Part shown: positions 34,542-43,515 of the stretch, piece by piece
Layout of the letters: every line of letters begins with the position of its first letter
Numbering within the stretch: the first letter of the stretch is position 1
NCBI GenBank assembly: GCA_040218795.1
Contig: JAVJQT010000008.1
Span: 124,001 to 188,000 of the forward strand
Direction of reading: 5' to 3'
DNA length: 64,000 nt
Source: CCMP332 sp040218795
Lineage (GTDB): Bacteria > Bacteroidota > Bacteroidia > Cytophagales > CCMP332
Made by a program: the position numbers and the translations under genes
Notes under the pieces: model-generated
What the model saw: only the letters and a program-made list of their open reading frames with translations
The model's database searches: none
Told to the model about the DNA's origin: nothing

Positions 34542-35123
34542 TCATGCCATGCCAATTCTTTCTCTTACCCAAGGAATATACGATTTTTCGAACCAGGGGT
34601 TTTTCCGCAACCATATACGATTTCTTGGTGAAGGATGCACCAGGGGAATAAACCTAGAATCCGCATTTTTCATAAAAAGTTTAATCGTTTCAACCAATGT
34701 CTGTTTTTGAAATTCCGGCAAATAATATCTCACTGCATAACTGCCGGCCAATACAATGAGTTTAACTGAAGGCATTTTGTTAAAAAGCAGTTCATGCCAT
34801 TCCGGTGCACATTCCGGCCTTGGTGGTAAATCGCCCGATTTTCCCTTGCCCGGATAACAAAACCCCATTGGAATTATAGCTATACGATCTTCATCATAAA
34901 ATAATGTCCTATCCATATTCAACCATTCTCTTAGCTTGTCACCACTTGGATCATTCCATGGAATGCCGGTTTTATGAACTTTTGTTCCCGGTGCCTGGCC
35001 GATAATTGCAATTTTAGATTTTGTGGCTGCTCTTAATACCGGTTTTGGGCCAAGCGGTAAATGAGCTTCACAGATCGTACATTTTCTGATTTTAAGCAAT
35101 AATTGTTCTAAATCCTGTGACAT
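34542..35123 (-). CDS. Uracil-DNA glycosylase family protein, probable Fe-S type
   Basis: A 193-residue UDG-superfamily protein. Motif A region GQAPGTKVHKTGIPWNDPSG and the second active-site motif HPSPRN are visible. Cys15, Cys18, Cys89 and Cys105 have spacing like the 4Fe-4S ligands of family 4 enzymes (Thermus Cys13/16/85/101), with the same 16-residue gap between the last pair. It would remove uracil or other damaged bases from DNA. The sequence between the motifs differs from standard family 4, so a variant subfamily is likely. Single gene, divergent from alkB. Confidence 0.82.
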   Translation of the reverse strand: MSQDLEQLLLKIRKCTICEAHLPLGPKPVLRAATKSKIAIIGQAPGTKVHKTGIPWNDPSGDKLREWLNMDRTLFYDEDRIAIIPMGFCYPGKGKSGDLPPRPECAPEWHELLFNKMPSVKLIVLAGSYAVRYYLPEFQKQTLVETIKLFMKNADSRFIPLVHPSPRNRIWLRKNPWFEKSYIPWVRERIGMA

Positions 35124-35189
35124 ATATGTTCAAATTGCCATTTTAATTGCTTTTAATTTAAGCATTACTGAAATTTATAAACTGATTTT

Positions 35190-36236
35190 ATGAAAAGGGC
35201 AAAGGCATTAAAGTATTTATCTGTTTTCAGTATTCCGGTGGCGGTCTATATTTCACTTACTTCTAATGGCTGGTGGACCTTTATCACTTTAATCGAAGCA
35301 TTTCTTCTAATTCCTTTTCTTGAATTGTTTATTAATGCTGATGATTCCAATTTGTCAGAAGTTGAAGAGGAAATGAGAAGCAATGATCCAATTTTTGACT
35401 GGATGCTTTATCTGGTTGTTCCTGTGCAATATGCTTTCCTAATATTCTTTTTGTTTTCGATTCAAGAGTCATTACTATGGTGGGAAACCGCAGGAAGAAT
35501 TTCAGCCTTTGGAATTTTATGTGGGGTTTTGGGAATTAACGTGGCTCATGAATTGGGTCACAGAAGTTCAAAGTTTGAACGATTGCTTTCAAAATCTTTG
35601 CTTCTGACTTCACTTTATATGCATTTTTATATTGAGCATAACCGAGGGCATCACAAAAATGTGAGTACCATTGAAGACCCTGCCTCTTCACGAATTAATG
35701 AATCTCTTTATCGATTTTGGATACGATCCATTGTGTACAGCTATATTTCAGCCTGGAAACTTGAATTTGAACGGATGAAAAGAAAGGGTCTTTCAAAATT
35801 CTCCTTACAAAATGAGATGTTGCAATTTCAATTCATTCAACTGTTTTTAATTGGCCTTATTGCTTTAATTTTCAGTCTTGAGGTGATGCTGTATTTCATC
35901 GCAGCTGCCACAATCGGATTTCTACTTCTTGAAACCGTAAATTATATTGAACATTATGGATTGAGTAGAAATAAAGTTAATGATAAGCTTTATGAAAGGG
36001 TTAAGCCCATTCATTCCTGGAACAGCAATCATGTCATAGGACGTTTAATGCTTTTTGAATTATCGCGTCATTCAGATCATCATTTTAAGGCAAGTAAAAA
36101 ATACCAATTGTTAAGACATCACGAAAATTCTCCACAAATGCCAACGGGATATCCGGGAATGATGTTACTATCGGTTTTTCCTCCGTTGTGGTTTAAAGTA
36201 ATGAATAAAAGAATCGAAAATTTACCGCGTGGATAG
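35190..36236 (+). CDS. alkB: Alkane 1-monooxygenase (AlkB-type)
   Basis: A 348-residue membrane di-iron monooxygenase. The eight-histidine set is complete: HELGHR, EHNRGHHKNV, the extra NYIEHYGL, and LSRHSDHHFKASKKYQLL. Helices flank these motifs as in AlkB. It hydroxylates the end carbon of medium or long alkanes or related lipids, with electrons from rubredoxin; no rubredoxin gene is adjacent. A 57-residue membrane protein overlaps its end. Confidence 0.93.
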   Translation: MKRAKALKYLSVFSIPVAVYISLTSNGWWTFITLIEAFLLIPFLELFINADDSNLSEVEEEMRSNDPIFDWMLYLVVPVQYAFLIFFLFSIQESLLWWETAGRISAFGILCGVLGINVAHELGHRSSKFERLLSKSLLLTSLYMHFYIEHNRGHHKNVSTIEDPASSRINESLYRFWIRSIVYSYISAWKLEFERMKRKGLSKFSLQNEMLQFQFIQLFLIGLIALIFSLEVMLYFIAAATIGFLLLETVNYIEHYGLSRNKVNDKLYERVKPIHSWNSNHVIGRLMLFELSRHSDHHFKASKKYQLLRHHENSPQMPTGYPGMMLLSVFPPLWFKVMNKRIENLPRG

Positions 36237-36402
36237 GCTAAGACTGGGATTTATTCTAAATCTTATTGCAGGTTTTGCCATTTTGATAGCATCCGCATTC
36301 CGTTCCAGCCATGCTGAAAGCTGGGCCTCCTGGTATCCTCTGGCTTTTTTCTTTTTTGCTCTTTCCGGATTGTATTATATACGTTGGAAAAGGGGGAGGT
36401 AA
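36229..36402 (+). CDS. Hidden 57-residue membrane protein overlapping alkB
   Basis: A GTG at 36229 opens a 57-residue frame (start MDRLRLGFILNLIAGFAI) with two hydrophobic helices and a basic tail (RWKRGR). It overlaps alkB by eight bases and its stop codon is flush with the convergent yjbQ stop. The two-helix, positive-inside pattern and tight packing argue for a real small protein; no family is recognised, and GTG is the only usable start. Confidence 0.5.
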   Translation: MDRLRLGFILNLIAGFAILIASAFRSSHAESWASWYPLAFFFFALSGLYYIRWKRGR

Positions 36403-36825
36403 TTAGTTTCCAAATGCTGTAAGCACTACTCTTCTTTTACCTCCACTATTTCTGTGTTCACAAAGATAAATCCCCTGCCATGTTCCTAAATTGAGTCTGC
36501 CATTTGTAATCGGAATAGTCACAGATGAATCGAGTAAAGACGCCTTAATATGAGCAGGCATGTCATCCGGGCCTTCAAACGTATGGCGATAATAAGGTGC
36601 ATTTTCCGGTACCATCTTGTTAAAATGACTCTCGAAATCTGTTCGAACCGTAGGGTCGGCATTTTCATTAATACTAAGTGAAGCAGAAGTATGTTTTATA
36701 AACACCTGCAAAATCCCCGTATTAATGTTAGAGATTTCAGGAATGGATTTTACTATTTCATTGGTGATCAAATGAAAACCACGGATCCGGGCATCCAGCA
36801 CTATTTCATTTTGAAATACTTTCAA
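36403..36825 (-). CDS. yjbQ: YjbQ/UPF0047 family protein
   Basis: A 140-residue YjbQ-family trimeric protein; motifs KHTSASLSINENADP, HIKASLLDSS and GTWQGIYLCEHRN are characteristic, with conserved His residues for a metal-like site. E. coli YjbQ has weak thiamine-phosphate synthase activity, and the true role is unclear. The start is TTG at 36825, immediately after the stop of the OmpA gene (TAATTG); no in-frame ATG comes before the conserved core. Confidence 0.9.
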   Translation of the reverse strand: MKVFQNEIVLDARIRGFHLITNEIVKSIPEISNINTGILQVFIKHTSASLSINENADPTVRTDFESHFNKMVPENAPYYRHTFEGPDDMPAHIKASLLDSSVTIPITNGRLNLGTWQGIYLCEHRNSGGKRRVVLTAFGN

Positions 36826-37986
36826 TTAATCTTTCGGAATTCTTCTGAGTATGGTGAACTCAACTCTTCTATTATGCGAGCGGCCTTCTATGTCGGCATT
36901 GCTTGCGAGGGGAAATGCATCTCCCAGACCATTGCAAAATATTCGGTCTTCCTCAATTCCCTTTTTCGATAAATAGGTTTTGACAGCCCGAGCTCTTGCC
37001 AAAGACAAATCAAAATTGTGTTTTTTATCTCCCGAATCATCGGTATAGCCAACAAGACTCAAATAAAAAGTTGGATTGTTTTTAAGAATTTCAAGGATTT
37101 TGTAAATCTGTTCTTCATCTATGACCTCAAAATGACTGGAGTCCACTGCAAACTCAATATTTTCAATGATTAAAGGTTCATTTAAAGGAAGAGAAAAAGA
37201 ATCTGCAGAGATTTGTTCATGGGTCCTGTAATCATAGCTATTTTCACAATCACATTCCTGCAAATTGCTTACTTCTTCCAGACTGATGTCATCGATATAA
37301 TAATAGGCAAAGTTTTCCCGCTCTTTAAAACTTCTCGGAGCTACCACTAATTTATCTGTAAAATCTACGGGTTGAAAATTTCCAATGGTAAGATAACGGG
37401 CACTTTTTTGTGCCGGCAAAGGCAAACAAATTTGCATCCACTGATTTTTGAGATTTAAAAAATTTCCAGAATCGAGTTTTAAATGCGCTTTTTTCCGAAT
37501 GGTAAATGCATGATCTTCTTTTATTCGCGATTTACTTAAAACAACTTCAAAATTCGATGTGGCATAATTCGAAAACTCTGAAAGTTTTACATAGGCTTTA
37601 AAACAATAATCTCTTTTCTTCTTGACTTTTGAATTGAGCTTTATTTGCAAATATTCTTTCCAGGGAACAAGGCCGTTTTCTACCTTATGAAGATAAAACC
37701 CCGCCATGGCTTTACCATTATGCGTTTTGCTTATCCCCATATAACTTACAGGTATACCCGCCCCATCCCGTCGCATAACAATCGGATTGGTAGTGCTGTA
37801 ACATTCATGAAAATAATCCGGATTTCCCATATTAGGGCTTGTCCAGTTTTCAGCCAATTCGATCTGCCCTTTTTCTTCCGGACAGGAAGTATTGCTTTCA
37901 AAACCACCATTGGGTACAAGGTTCTGAGAAAAAGCAGGAAGAAATCCAAAACTTATTGCCAGGCATAGATGGATTATTTTTCCCAT
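36826..37986 (-). CDS. Exported OmpA-family protein
   Basis: About 386 residues from ATG 37986, which begins a proper signal peptide (IIHLCLAISFGFLPAFSQ); the longer frame from 38025 would precede it with charged residues. The N-terminal domain (NLVPNGGFE... ENWTSPNMGNPDYFHEC) is a carbohydrate-binding-like jelly roll common in Bacteroidota surface proteins. The C-terminal OmpA domain (LVGYTDDSGDKKHNFDLSLARA, SHNRRVEFTI) binds peptidoglycan. It overlaps the small acidic gene by 13 bases and yjbQ abuts its end. Confidence 0.87.
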   Translation of the reverse strand: MGKIIHLCLAISFGFLPAFSQNLVPNGGFESNTSCPEEKGQIELAENWTSPNMGNPDYFHECYSTTNPIVMRRDGAGIPVSYMGISKTHNGKAMAGFYLHKVENGLVPWKEYLQIKLNSKVKKKRDYCFKAYVKLSEFSNYATSNFEVVLSKSRIKEDHAFTIRKKAHLKLDSGNFLNLKNQWMQICLPLPAQKSARYLTIGNFQPVDFTDKLVVAPRSFKERENFAYYYIDDISLEEVSNLQECDCENSYDYRTHEQISADSFSLPLNEPLIIENIEFAVDSSHFEVIDEEQIYKILEILKNNPTFYLSLVGYTDDSGDKKHNFDLSLARARAVKTYLSKKGIEEDRIFCNGLGDAFPLASNADIEGRSHNRRVEFTILRRIPKD

Positions 37987-38177
37987 AGAATTTCTTTTAA
38001 ATCGTCGTTGTGCTGGATCAACCATTCGCTGATATTATCGAGGGTATCCAGTTCTTCCTCATCTTCCTCAGAAATGGCTTCTTCTTTTTCTTCAGAAAGC
38101 AGGTCTTTGAGACTTTCAGAGATCTTCTCAATTTGATGAGTGATTGATCTAAGCTTTTGTTTTCCTTCGGAAGTCAT
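37974..38177 (-). CDS. Small acidic coiled-coil protein
   Basis: A 67-residue protein, strongly acidic in the middle (SEEKEEAISEEDEEELD) with heptad-like hydrophobics (LRSITHQIEKISESLKDLL). No signal or membrane segment. It is the first gene of the small operon with the OmpA protein and yjbQ. The family is unknown; coding looks genuine from the 13-base overlap and the opposite-strand silence. Confidence 0.6.
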   Translation of the reverse strand: MTSEGKQKLRSITHQIEKISESLKDLLSEEKEEAISEEDEEELDTLDNISEWLIQHNDDLKEILWEK

Positions 38178-38318
38178 TTGGTAATATTAATTGATTGTAA
38201 AGTAGCTAAATGAAACAATTGCTTGCAATAAGGATTCCAAATTATAATAATTTTGTTTTTAACGCATTATCTCTTTGTATTTCCGCGTATAGCAATCTAT
38301 TATTTCAGCTAAAAACCA

Positions 38319-38326
38319 TAGTTTTG
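38319..38326 (+). promoter_or_regulatory. Candidate secA -7 element
   Basis: TAGTTTTG matches TAnnTTTG exactly. The start point would be near 38333, about 13 bases before the secA ATG. No clear TTG is found at the -33 position. Confidence 0.45.
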
Positions 38327-38345
38327 CACTCCAAAATCGATTTTG

Positions 38346-41300
38346 ATGATCAATTTAATTACCAAAGGACTTTCTAAAATTTTCGGAACCAAATCCGAAA
38401 GAGATATAAAGGAAATTCTTCCCCTTGTCGAAAAAATTAACGAGGAATATTCAAAACTAGATAAACTAAGTCACGATGAGCTAAGAGGCGAAACTGAAAA
38501 GTTAAGAAGCTATCTTGATAAAGCGCTTTCCGGGATTGATAAACAGATTGAAGATCTTAAGCAAAAAGTCGCCGACAATCCCGACCTGGGCATTCATGAA
38601 AAAGAGGACATTTTTAATCAGGTGGATGGCCTGGAAGAAAAACGCTTTGAGGCACTTGAAAAAGAACTTTTAGAAATTCTACCCAAAGCCTTTGCGATTG
38701 TCAAGGAAACGGCCAATCGATTTAAGTCCAACGAAATCATCAAGGTAAAAGCGAGTTTTTTTGATAAACAAATAGCACAAAACAATGACTATGTCTCAGT
38801 AGAAGGCGATTATGCCTTATGGTCAAATTCATGGGAAGCAGCCGGAAATAGAATTACCTGGGACATGCTTCATTACGATGTTCAACTTATAGGAGGAATT
38901 GTATTACATCAGGGAAAAATAGCTGAAATGGCGACCGGTGAAGGAAAAACCCTGGTTGCGACACTTCCGGCCTTTTTAAATGCACTTTCAAATAGAGGCG
39001 TTCATATTGTAACGGTTAATGACTATCTGGCACGCAGGGATTCAGAATGGATGGGACCAATTTTTGAATTTCATGGCATGAGTGTGGATTGCATTGACAA
39101 GCATGAACCGCATTCGGACGGAAGAAAAAAAGCATATAATTCTGACATCGCATACGGCACCAACAATGAATTTGGTTTTGATTATTTGCGTGATAATATG
39201 TCGAGAAACCCCGAAGACCTTGTGCAAAGAAAATTGCATTATGCAATGGTCGATGAGGTGGATTCCGTGCTTGTCGATGATGCAAGAACGCCTTTGATAA
39301 TTTCCGGGCCGGTTCCTGAAAGCGAAGCAAAACACGAATTTCATGAACTAAAACCGAGGATTGCCAAGCTTGTAGATGCCCAGAGAAAATTGGTGAGCGA
39401 TTACCTCAATCAGGCTAAAAAACTAATTAAAGAAGGCAATGAAAAAGAGGGCGGCCTGCCTTTATTTCGAACCTACCGCGGTATGCCTAAATACAAGCCT
39501 CTTATTAAATTTCTCAGTGAAACAGGCATGCGTCAGATTCTTCTAAAAACGGAAAATTTCTATTTACAAGACAACTCCAAAATGATGCCTGAGGCTGATG
39601 AGCCCTTGTATTTTACCATCGATGAAAAAAACAACAATATTGAGCTGACTGAAAAAGGTATTGATTTAATAACCGGAGAAGGCGAAGATGCTTCGTTTTT
39701 TATTCTTCCCGATATAGCCATAGAAATTGGAAAAATCGAGAATGCGGATGATCTTGACCCAAAGGAAAAAGCAGGGCAAAAAGAAAAACTTATCAAGGAT
39801 TATGGTGAAAAAACCAAAAGAATTCACACCATCAACCAGCTTCTAAAAGCCTATACCTTATTTGAGAAAGATATTGAGTACATCATCCAGGAAAACAAAA
39901 TCATGATCGTCGATGAACAGACCGGTCGTGTTATGGATGGCAGAAGGTATTCGGATGGATTGCATCAGGCCATTGAAGCCAAAGAGAATGTTAAAGTGGA
40001 GAAAGCCACCCAAACTTATGCAACCGTAACGCTCCAGAATTATTTCAGGATGTACAACAAACTGTCGGGGATGACAGGTACTGCCGAAACAGAAGCCGGA
40101 GAATTTTGGGAAATCTACAAACTCGATGTGGTTGTAATACCAACCAATGTGCCAATTGTTCGGGACGACAGACAAGACAAGGTTTTCAAAACAGTTCGTG
40201 AAAAATACAATGCAGTAATTGATGAGATATCTGAATTGGCAAATGCCGGAAGACCGATATTGGTCGGTACCACATCGGTTGAAAATTCAGAAATAATTAG
40301 CCGAATGCTGAAGTTGAGAAACATCAAGCATCAGGTACTCAACGCAAAACAACATCAAAAAGAGGCTGAAGTCGTAGCTGAAGCAGGAAAGCCTTCTACC
40401 GTTACTATAGCCACCAATATGGCGGGTAGAGGTACGGATATTAAACTGACTACCGAATCAAAACAAGCAGGAGGTTTGGCCATTGTCGGTACAGAAAGAC
40501 ATGAATCCAGAAGGGTTGACCGTCAGCTCAGAGGCCGTGCTGGTCGACAGGGTGACCCCGGCTCGTCACAATTTTTTGTGAGTTTAGAAGATAACCTGAT
40601 GCGACTCTTTGGTTCGGATAGAATTGCAAGAGTGATGGACCGCCTTGGACTTGAAGAGGGTGAGGTAATTCAACATTCAATGGTATCCAGTAGCATTGAA
40701 AGAGCGCAGAAAAAAGTTGAAGAAAATAATTTCGGTATTCGAAAAAGATTGCTCGAATACGATGATGTGATGAATTCTCAGAGAGAAGTGATTTACTCCA
40801 GAAGAAAAAATGCGCTTTTTGGTGAAAGACTGGCTTTTGATATCATGAATATGATTTATGATATTTCCGAAGAGTTGATTATCTCCTATGGCGGTTCCGA
40901 AAATTATGAAGGGTTTAAACTGGATTGTATTACCCTACTCTCCATCGATCCTTCTATAAGCGAAGATGAATTAAAAAAAGCAAATCTTCCTGAATTGACA
41001 GAGAAATTGTATGATCAGGCTTATTCTCATTATCTGGAAAAAAACAAACAAATTGCTGAGAAGACCTTCCCGGTAATTAAAGATGTTTTTGATACTAAAG
41101 GAGCGACCGTTGAAAATATAGTTGTTCCATTTACGGATGGAAATAAACAAATACAAGTAGTCAGTAATTTAAAACAGGCGGTCAATACGAAAAATAAAGA
41201 TCTAGTCCTTTCGCTGGAGAAGTTTTCCACACTTGCTATAATCGATCAGGCCTGGAAGGAACATTTAAGAGAAATGGACGACTTGAAACAGTCCGTACAA

Positions 41301-41711
41301 GGGGCTGTCTATGAGCAAAAAGACCCATTGCTGATTTATAAATTTGAAGCATTTGAATTATTCAAAGCATTCCTTTCAAGGATTAATAGAGAGATCTCTT
41401 CATTCCTATTAAAAGCTGATTTGCCAAAAGAGAGCGCCCAGGATGTAAGAGAAGCAAGGGAGGTTCGCAGAAGACAAGAAAAATTAAATACAAAGAAAGA
41501 AGAAGCCGGCTCCCTTCTTTCCGGTGGAGGTGGCCAGGCGAATAGAACGCAGGCTCCAAGTATTACTGCTCCTGTAAAATCAAAAAAAGTAGCAGGAAGA
41601 AATGACCGTGTCACGGTTCAGTATGCCGATGGAAGTATTAAGAAAGATGTTAAGTTTAAAACCGTCGAACAAGACGTGTTAAATAATAAATGCGTTTTAC
41701 TGGAAAATTAA
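38346..41711 (+). CDS. secA: Preprotein translocase ATPase SecA
   Basis: A 1121-residue SecA, longer than the ~900 of proteobacteria but normal for Bacteroidota. Walker A is MATGEGKTLVATLPA, the DEAD-box equivalent is MVDEVDSVLVDDARTPLI, and helicase motifs NMAGRGTDI and RQLRGRAGRQGDPG are intact. The C-terminus lacks a Cys-rich zinc tail and ends CVLLEN. It drives post-translational export through SecYEG. The ATG at 38346 is preferred to the adjoining TTG at 38343. A SPOR lipoprotein follows one base later. Confidence 0.98.
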   Translation: MINLITKGLSKIFGTKSERDIKEILPLVEKINEEYSKLDKLSHDELRGETEKLRSYLDKALSGIDKQIEDLKQKVADNPDLGIHEKEDIFNQVDGLEEKRFEALEKELLEILPKAFAIVKETANRFKSNEIIKVKASFFDKQIAQNNDYVSVEGDYALWSNSWEAAGNRITWDMLHYDVQLIGGIVLHQGKIAEMATGEGKTLVATLPAFLNALSNRGVHIVTVNDYLARRDSEWMGPIFEFHGMSVDCIDKHEPHSDGRKKAYNSDIAYGTNNEFGFDYLRDNMSRNPEDLVQRKLHYAMVDEVDSVLVDDARTPLIISGPVPESEAKHEFHELKPRIAKLVDAQRKLVSDYLNQAKKLIKEGNEKEGGLPLFRTYRGMPKYKPLIKFLSETGMRQILLKTENFYLQDNSKMMPEADEPLYFTIDEKNNNIELTEKGIDLITGEGEDASFFILPDIAIEIGKIENADDLDPKEKAGQKEKLIKDYGEKTKRIHTINQLLKAYTLFEKDIEYIIQENKIMIVDEQTGRVMDGRRYSDGLHQAIEAKENVKVEKATQTYATVTLQNYFRMYNKLSGMTGTAETEAGEFWEIYKLDVVVIPTNVPIVRDDRQDKVFKTVREKYNAVIDEISELANAGRPILVGTTSVENSEIISRMLKLRNIKHQVLNAKQHQKEAEVVAEAGKPSTVTIATNMAGRGTDIKLTTESKQAGGLAIVGTERHESRRVDRQLRGRAGRQGDPGSSQFFVSLEDNLMRLFGSDRIARVMDRLGLEEGEVIQHSMVSSSIERAQKKVEENNFGIRKRLLEYDDVMNSQREVIYSRRKNALFGERLAFDIMNMIYDISEELIISYGGSENYEGFKLDCITLLSIDPSISEDELKKANLPELTEKLYDQAYSHYLEKNKQIAEKTFPVIKDVFDTKGATVENIVVPFTDGNKQIQVVSNLKQAVNTKNKDLVLSLEKFSTLAIIDQAWKEHLREMDDLKQSVQGAVYEQKDPLLIYKFEAFELFKAFLSRINREISSFLLKADLPKESAQDVREAREVRRRQEKLNTKKEEAGSLLSGGGGQANRTQAPSITAPVKSKKVAGRNDRVTVQYADGSIKKDVKFKTVEQDVLNNKCVLLEN

Positions 41712-41712
41712 A

Positions 41713-42258
41713 ATGAGCTTTCTTTCAAAGTGGATATTGGTAATATTGATGCCTTTTTTGGCCTGTAAAAGTGTGCAGAGCCAGAAAAATCCACTGAGTG
41801 AAAGACAGTATATTAATTTCGATAGTTTACGGCCCACTTTCCCTGCTTTTCATTTGGATTCGATAATGGCCAGAGAAGACCATTTAAAAAAAGACTCAGT
41901 TTTTCTGGAAAATTCTGATTTTTTCATGAGCAATAATCGTTTTTCAGATAGTTTGCTTGTCTTAATGGATACCTTATCCAAACTCAACAAATCCGTCCCC
42001 TATTATGGTTATCGAATTGTTTTATACAATGGTTCGGATAGAAAAAAAGCCATTTTTGAAAGGGGAAAAGCCTTGAAAATTCTGGATGACAAAACGGAGG
42101 TATATATGAATTACCAAAGGCCTTATTTCAAGGTAAAGGTGGGCAATTATTATGATCGGATAACGGCATATTCAACCTATTTAAAACTAAAAGCTGCTAT
42201 TCCAACAGCACTATTGGTCCCGGAAGTTATTGACTTGGATAAAATTCAATTTCATTAA
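41713..42258 (+). CDS. SPOR-like lipoprotein
   Basis: A 181-residue protein with a lipobox (ILMPFLACKS), so a likely lipoprotein. Residues about 95-175 (YYGYRIVLYNGSDRKKAIFE, VKVGNYYDRITAYSTYLKLK) fit a SPOR domain, which binds denuded glycan strands at division sites; FKVKVGNY is the usual repeat core. It starts one base after secA and its TAA shares a base with the M20 gene. Confidence 0.7.
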   Translation: MSFLSKWILVILMPFLACKSVQSQKNPLSERQYINFDSLRPTFPAFHLDSIMAREDHLKKDSVFLENSDFFMSNNRFSDSLLVLMDTLSKLNKSVPYYGYRIVLYNGSDRKKAIFERGKALKILDDKTEVYMNYQRPYFKVKVGNYYDRITAYSTYLKLKAAIPTALLVPEVIDLDKIQFH

Positions 42259-43448
42259 TGAATATTAAAAATGAAATCTTAAAGCTGGCTGCAGAAAACA
42301 AGCAAACGGTAATTGAATTTAGACATTACCTTCACGCCCATCCGGAATTGTCTTTTCAGGAATACGATACAGCTAAATTCATTTCAGAAGTTTTAGAAAA
42401 ATACGGCATTGAACATCAAACAGGCATTGCGGATACAGGAATAGTCGCATTCGTGCGTGGAAAAAATGCAGATAAAAGAACCATTGCCCTAAGAGCTGAT
42501 ATAGATGCCTTGCCTATCAAAGAAGAAAATGAGGTCCCCTATAAATCAAAAAATGATGGGATCATGCATGCATGCGGTCACGATGTTCATACCTCTTCCC
42601 TATTGGGAACGGCAATTATTCTGAATCAATTGAAAGATCAAATCGAAGGTACCGTTAAAATGCTTTTTCAACCCGGAGAGGAAAAAATTCCGGGAGGTGC
42701 TAGTCTGATGATTAAAGCCGGGGCTTTGGAAAACCCCAAACCAAAAAGCATTATTGGACAACACGTAATGCCTTATTTACCTGTAGGTACAATTGGATTC
42801 CGCGAAGGAATGTATATGGCCAGTGCTGATGAGGTTTACATTCGCATCATTGGCAAAGGTGGGCATGCGGCCATGCCCGAAAACCTTATTGACCCCGTTG
42901 CCATACAGGCCCAAATGATTACTGCATTGCAACAGGTGATTTCCAGAAATGCACCGCCAAAAGTACCAAGTGTCTTGTCTTTTGGGAAAATTGAAGCCAA
43001 AGGGGCTACTAATGTTATTCCGGGTGAAGTAAATATAGAAGGCACTTTTAGAACCATGAATGAAGAATGGCGTGCAAAAGCGCATGATTTGATTAAAAAA
43101 ATTGCCGTCGGAATTTGTGAAAGTTTTGGAGCGAAATGTGAGATTGAAGTTCGGAAAGGATATCCTTATCTTGAAAATGAACCGGCCCTGACTAAAAGGA
43201 TGAAATCCGCTGCTATTGAATTGTTGGGAAAAGAAAAAGTAGTAGATCTTGATATCTGGCTTGCCGGCGAAGATTTTGCTTTTTATTCACAAATACTGGA
43301 TTCCTGTTTTTACAGATTAGGCGTGGCTAATGAGGCGAGGGGAATTACATCCGGTGTACATACGCCCACCTTTAATATAGATGAGGATGCGCTTGAAATA
43401 GGCTCTGCCCTAATGGCCTGGCTCGCGGTTAAGGAGTTAGCGTCTTAA
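42258..43448 (+). CDS. M20-family amidohydrolase
   Basis: A 396-residue zinc amidohydrolase of the IAA-amino-acid hydrolase/hippurate hydrolase type. Motifs HAHPELSFQEYDTA, MHACGHDVHTS, FQPGEEKIPGGA, EDFAFYSQ (metal ligands) and VHTPTFN are present. Such enzymes cleave N-acyl amino acids or aminoacyl amides. Its ATG overlaps the preceding stop by one base, an operon with secA and the SPOR lipoprotein. Confidence 0.93.
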   Translation: MNIKNEILKLAAENKQTVIEFRHYLHAHPELSFQEYDTAKFISEVLEKYGIEHQTGIADTGIVAFVRGKNADKRTIALRADIDALPIKEENEVPYKSKNDGIMHACGHDVHTSSLLGTAIILNQLKDQIEGTVKMLFQPGEEKIPGGASLMIKAGALENPKPKSIIGQHVMPYLPVGTIGFREGMYMASADEVYIRIIGKGGHAAMPENLIDPVAIQAQMITALQQVISRNAPPKVPSVLSFGKIEAKGATNVIPGEVNIEGTFRTMNEEWRAKAHDLIKKIAVGICESFGAKCEIEVRKGYPYLENEPALTKRMKSAAIELLGKEKVVDLDIWLAGEDFAFYSQILDSCFYRLGVANEARGITSGVHTPTFNIDEDALEIGSALMAWLAVKELAS

Positions 43449-43487
43449 TTTTTTGTAAAGGATTAAAACTATTTATACCTAAATAAA

Positions 43488-43512
43488 TTAATAAGTAGTG
43501 TCTACTTATTAA
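43488..43512. promoter_or_regulatory. Perfect 11-bp inverted repeat before the giant surface-protein gene
   Basis: TTAATAAGTAG (43488-43498), loop TGT, CTACTTATTAA (43502-43512). The repeat ends four bases before the ATG at 43516. It could be an operator (dimer or tetramer repressor) or an mRNA hairpin covering the ribosome-loading region. Confidence 0.6.
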
Positions 43513-43515
43513 CCC

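Noticed and set aside
38343..38345. TTG just before the secA ATG as start
   Set aside because: An ATG follows directly, and the extra residue gives nothing.
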